A stretch of DNA of 64,000 nucleotides from Petunia secreta (Eukaryota; Streptophyta; Magnoliopsida; Solanales; Solanaceae). The position numbers and the translations under genes are program-made. The stretch is taken from positions 28,279,501-28,343,500 of the forward strand of contig JARKIP010000038.1 in assembly GCA_029990175.1 (NCBI GenBank). Reading direction: 5' to 3'. This document shows positions 61,139-64,000 of the stretch, one piece after another (position 1 is the first letter of the stretch; each line of letters begins with the position of its first letter). The notes beneath the pieces were generated by a model, which was not told the origin of the DNA, made no database searches, and worked only from the letters and a program-made list of their open reading frames with translations.

Positions 61139-62402
61139 TGATATTTGGATATTTTACCTATATTTTGAGGGTAGTTTTACCATCTTATGATAGTACACCT
61201 AAGAGTTTACATGCAAAATTCTCAAGAGTTGATACTAATTGAGTTGTTTAGTGTTGTTGGATTTGAACATGGTGAATTGAGCAAGAAAGTGCTAGTTTTG
61301 GAGCTAAAAGTGAAGATATTGAAGAATTCGTGTGCCACGCGAGTGCCACAGTAAGAAATAGAGTCTTTGCTTAGGAATTGAATAAAAATTTCAGCATATT
61401 TAGGCCAAATACGCGAGCGTCACGCGAGCTGAATTCCCTGAAGAAAATTAGCCACGCGAAGCACAGAGTTATAGGGCGAAGTTTTGAGGGCTTTTTGGTA
61501 CTTTTGCTTAGTTTCCTACAGGGTGTAAAAGCTTCTTTTGCCTCCATTATAAATTTTACACCAAGGAAAAGAAGCAAAAAGGAGGCTAGAGCTTTGGAGA
61601 CTTCAAGAACAGAGTTTTTCCTAAATTCTTCTTTACTTTTTGTAATTTAATTATTCATGAATTACATCGACATGATTATCATGAATATGAGTGGCTAATC
61701 CACCCATCCTAGGGTTGATTGAACCACTTCAATACTTATGTGTTATAAATATTTATTTTAATAAATGAAACTTGTGAATCCTTCCTATCTAAGTGTTTAT
61801 GTTTTGATTGCTATTAATTGGAAGGGCCCCCAATTGATTGTTCCCATTATTCTTGTGTGTCTAGGGATAGATTCATAGGTTTGGGTTAAACACTTAGCAA
61901 TATGTCAATCTAAAACCAAGGTATTACTTAAGTTGTCAATAAGGTGATTTGTGACCATTGACCCTGATTGTGAACTAAACTTATAGTCCTAAGTATCTTC
62001 GTTAATTAATTGGAAAATTGGTTAGTGAAAGTTACTACTATTAGATGGGAGTGAATAGTTGTATAATTGGAGTAAGTGTTCAATAGAAAGAAAACCAAGT
62101 TGAATTTGTTAAAAGAATTATTCTAACATATATGTAGGAGTTGGGTAGATCAATCCTAGGCTTTTAAATCCTTGATTAATTATTTCTTAATATTTTGCTG
62201 CTTACTTTAGTGTTAATTAGTTGCTACATTGAAATCACAATTCAAATACAAACCTTGGGAGTTAATTGGTTAGATAAATTAGTTAGAATAACAACTAGAT
62301 TTTGAGTGTTTCTTATGGGATTCGACTTCAGGACTTTAAGTACCGAGCTATATTTGCTGCGACCGCTTAGTCCCTTTTATAGGGCGTAGTTGGGCGTGAT
62401 CA
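61139..62402 (+). repeat. 3' LTR of copy 2 (1264 bp)
   Basis: Starts TGATATTTGG after the purine tract and ends GGGCGTGATCA at the ATTGA target duplication. Confidence 0.9.
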
Positions 62403-63756
62403 ATTGACCAGAGAAATTGAAGCCCGCGTCGAGGTGCGCCTAGAAAAGCGCTTCGAGAGCGTCCTTGGGGTGGCAAAGACCGAAGACGAGCTTGACATAG
62501 ACCAATACAGGGAGTTGCTATTCAAGCCCGAAGCAGCACCAGCTCCAACTCCCAAAAATTTCAAGCTCCTCTTCTTAAAGAAGTATGATGGGACCACCGA
62601 TTCCAAAGAACATGTAACTGAGTTCATGGTGATGGTAAAGAGCAATGACTTAACGGCAATAGAGCTCGAGTCAATGTTCTTGAAAAAGTTTTGCAAATCC
62701 TTGGAGAAAGGAGCGCTGCGTTGGTACATGCGCTTACCAGCGGGGTTAATTTCCACTTTCAAGGAAATGGTTAATGCCTTCGTTAAAGCTCACACCGGAG
62801 CACAAAAGATTCTCCAAAGGAAGGAGGATATCTGTGAGGTCAAGCAGCGGCCCGGTGAGCCACTTAAGGAGTTCCTTGAGTGCTTTCATGCTGAGCGCAT
62901 GGAGCTACCTCGAATGGATGATAATCTAGCCATCATGGCATTTGAAAAGAGTATCAATGTTCGCAACTCTGACGCTGCCGCCGAGTTGCGAAAAGAGCTT
63001 TAGCAATACCAACTTCTGAAGTGGGAAGATTTACACAAACGAGCATACTCCAAGATAAGGTTGGAGGAAGATGAGTTTAAAAGCCGAGGTTATAATTACA
63101 AGAACCGAGACGAGTCCTCGTATCGCGCCGAGGCGTCGCGAGGAAATCCGAAAGGGAGGTACAAACCATATACCTCCACGAGGCAGCCTGTCAACCAAAG
63201 GTTAGGAAATTCCTTTGGAAATTCGTTTGTAAACCCGCATATAAGCCAACGGCTCGGAGGAAAGGTTCACTCTAACACGAACCAAAGGAATTCCTCAGGC
63301 CCAGCTTCGGCTTCAATGAATAAAGAATTACCTCGGATTCCTGACTATAATTTTTATATATTGACCTCAGAGTTGGTCAACGTAGTCAAGGGAACTTTCG
63401 GGGTAAGAGTACCCAAAGACATGAGAACTCCAGCGGACAAAAGAGATCGGAATTTGCACTGCAAGTTCCATGCGGATTATGGTCATCGAACCGAGGACTG
63501 CAAAGCACTGCGCCTCGAGGTGGCACATTTGCTGAAGAAGGGTGTTTTGGCCGAATTCCTTACCAATAAGGGAAAAGAAAACTACACCAAGAAACGAGGT
63601 GGTGGACAGCCACCTCGGGCTCCACCCCCTGAGAGAGTTGTAAACGTTATCACCAGGAGGGTCAGAAGTGAACGGGGTGAATTTCGCAGCTGCAAAGAAG
63701 TTTGCCAAGCTGTCGATCATGATGGAAAAGAGAACTCGAGTGGGAGGCTCGGGTAA

Positions 63757-64000
63757 AGAAATTGTATTTGATGATGACGATTGCGTGGGCTGATGTTCCC
63801 TCATCACGATGCCTTGGTCATCATGTTGAGAATCAATGACTCGAATATCAAGCGAGTCTTGATTGACCCCGGTAGCTCGGTCAACATAATCAGCTACCGG
63901 GCCATTAAGAAGATGTGGTTTAAAGGAGAAGTCATCCCCAAGGCAACAGTGCTGACTGGCTTTAACAACTCTACGGAGAAAACTTTGGGTGAAATCACAC
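63757..64000 (+). pseudogene. start of the retrotransposon protease, frameshifted, cut by the window
   Basis: After a short acidic segment and a frame break near 63788, an open frame carries the aspartic-protease active-site motif in the form LIDPGSSVNII (about 63850-63890), with D-P-G-S in place of the usual D-T/S-G. The frame continues to the window edge. The Pro substitution occurs, from memory, in other plant elements of this type. Confidence 0.65.

Larger units (their letters stand above)
56991..62402 (+). mobile_element. non-autonomous Athila-type LTR retrotransposon (copy 2), nested in gag
   Basis: 5412 bp with LTRs 56991-58259 and 61139-62402, both TGATATTTGG...GATCA, and a perfect 5-bp target duplication ATTGA (56986-56990 and 62403-62407). 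The primer site TGGCGCCGTTGCCGGA (58265 onward) matches the tRNA-Asp 3' end. The purine-rich tract (61108-61138) shares CGAGCAAA-GTCTAAGTGTG with copy 1. It encodes one intact protein of unknown function (58385-59239), with no pol. The two LTRs differ by about 5 bp in length and scattered substitutions, so it is young compared with copy 1. Confidence 0.9.
56606..63756 (+). pseudogene. gag of the Ty3/gypsy element, split by a nested element
   Basis: Starts at ATG 56606 and is open to 56990. After the nested element and its target duplication the same frame resumes at 62408, so the insertion alone broke it. The capsid-like region (62560-62990) contains LEKGALRWYMRLP and GEPLKEFLECFHAERMEL. An in-frame TAG at 63001-63003 interrupts it. 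The frame then continues through an Arg/Ser-rich part to a zinc knuckle CKFHADYGHRTEDC (CxxHx4Hx4C, about 63462-63503) and ends at TAA 63754. The stop and frame changes downstream show decay besides the insertion. Confidence 0.8.
55946..64000 (+). mobile_element. Ty3/gypsy retrotransposon, cut by the window end
   Basis: 5' LTR at 55946-56513, primer site (TGGCGCAGTCTGTGGGGA, 56517-56534), gag from 56606 and the start of a protease near the right edge. It is interrupted at 56990/62403 by the 5412-bp Athila-type element. The remaining pol and 3' LTR lie beyond the window. The layout and primer site resemble the Tat-lineage elements of plants, which is an inference. Confidence 0.8.

Overview
This is plant nuclear DNA, most likely from a solanaceous plant and probably Nicotiana. 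The evidence is AT-rich intergenic sequence, GT-AG introns, Stowaway/Tourist-type MITEs, an Au-like SINE, Athila-type retrotransposons with tRNA-Asp primer sites, and a CYP749-type P450. The genus is an inference from general resemblance; no database search was possible.

There are three host loci. (1) A five-exon, apparently intact cytochrome P450 of the CYP749A type lies on the minus strand (8591-10745). (2) A complete four-coding-exon actin gene with a leader intron lies on the plus strand (CDS 42803-44656). (3) A small plastid protein gene (48362-53434) has its first exon, with flanks, duplicated in tandem upstream (46440-46975). The upstream copy carries an in-frame piece of SINE. An isolated exon of a mitochondrial carrier gene also survives at 16586-16662.

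Most of the rest is nested mobile DNA. From left to right: a Stowaway-like MITE split by a non-autonomous Athila-type LTR element (2525-7784); a large repeat present in two long copies (about 12.6-15.8 kb and 24.2-27.3 kb) and two partial ones; a complete Mutator-like element (16759-22066) with about 300-bp TIRs and a perfect 9-bp target duplication; CACTA-like and Mutator-like remnants (28.1-30.5 kb); a decayed minus-strand Ty3/gypsy element (31445-41387), both of whose LTRs were hit by further insertions with 9-bp target duplications; MITEs and a foldback element between actin and the plastid gene; and at the right edge a Ty3/gypsy element (from 55946, leaving the window) whose gag is split by a second Athila-type element (56991-62402, perfect ATTGA duplication).

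The most interesting content is as follows. The Mutator-like element carries two convergent genes, a 909-aa transposase and, from the opposite TIR, a 134-aa protein with a GRF-type zinc finger and a membrane tail. This layout parallels mudrA/mudrB of maize MuDR with an unrelated second gene. The two Athila-type elements share a protein of unknown function that is not a recognisable gag or pol; it is intact (284 aa) in one. The plastid gene has a duplicated first exon that could splice in frame to the shared downstream exons and contains exonised SINE sequence.
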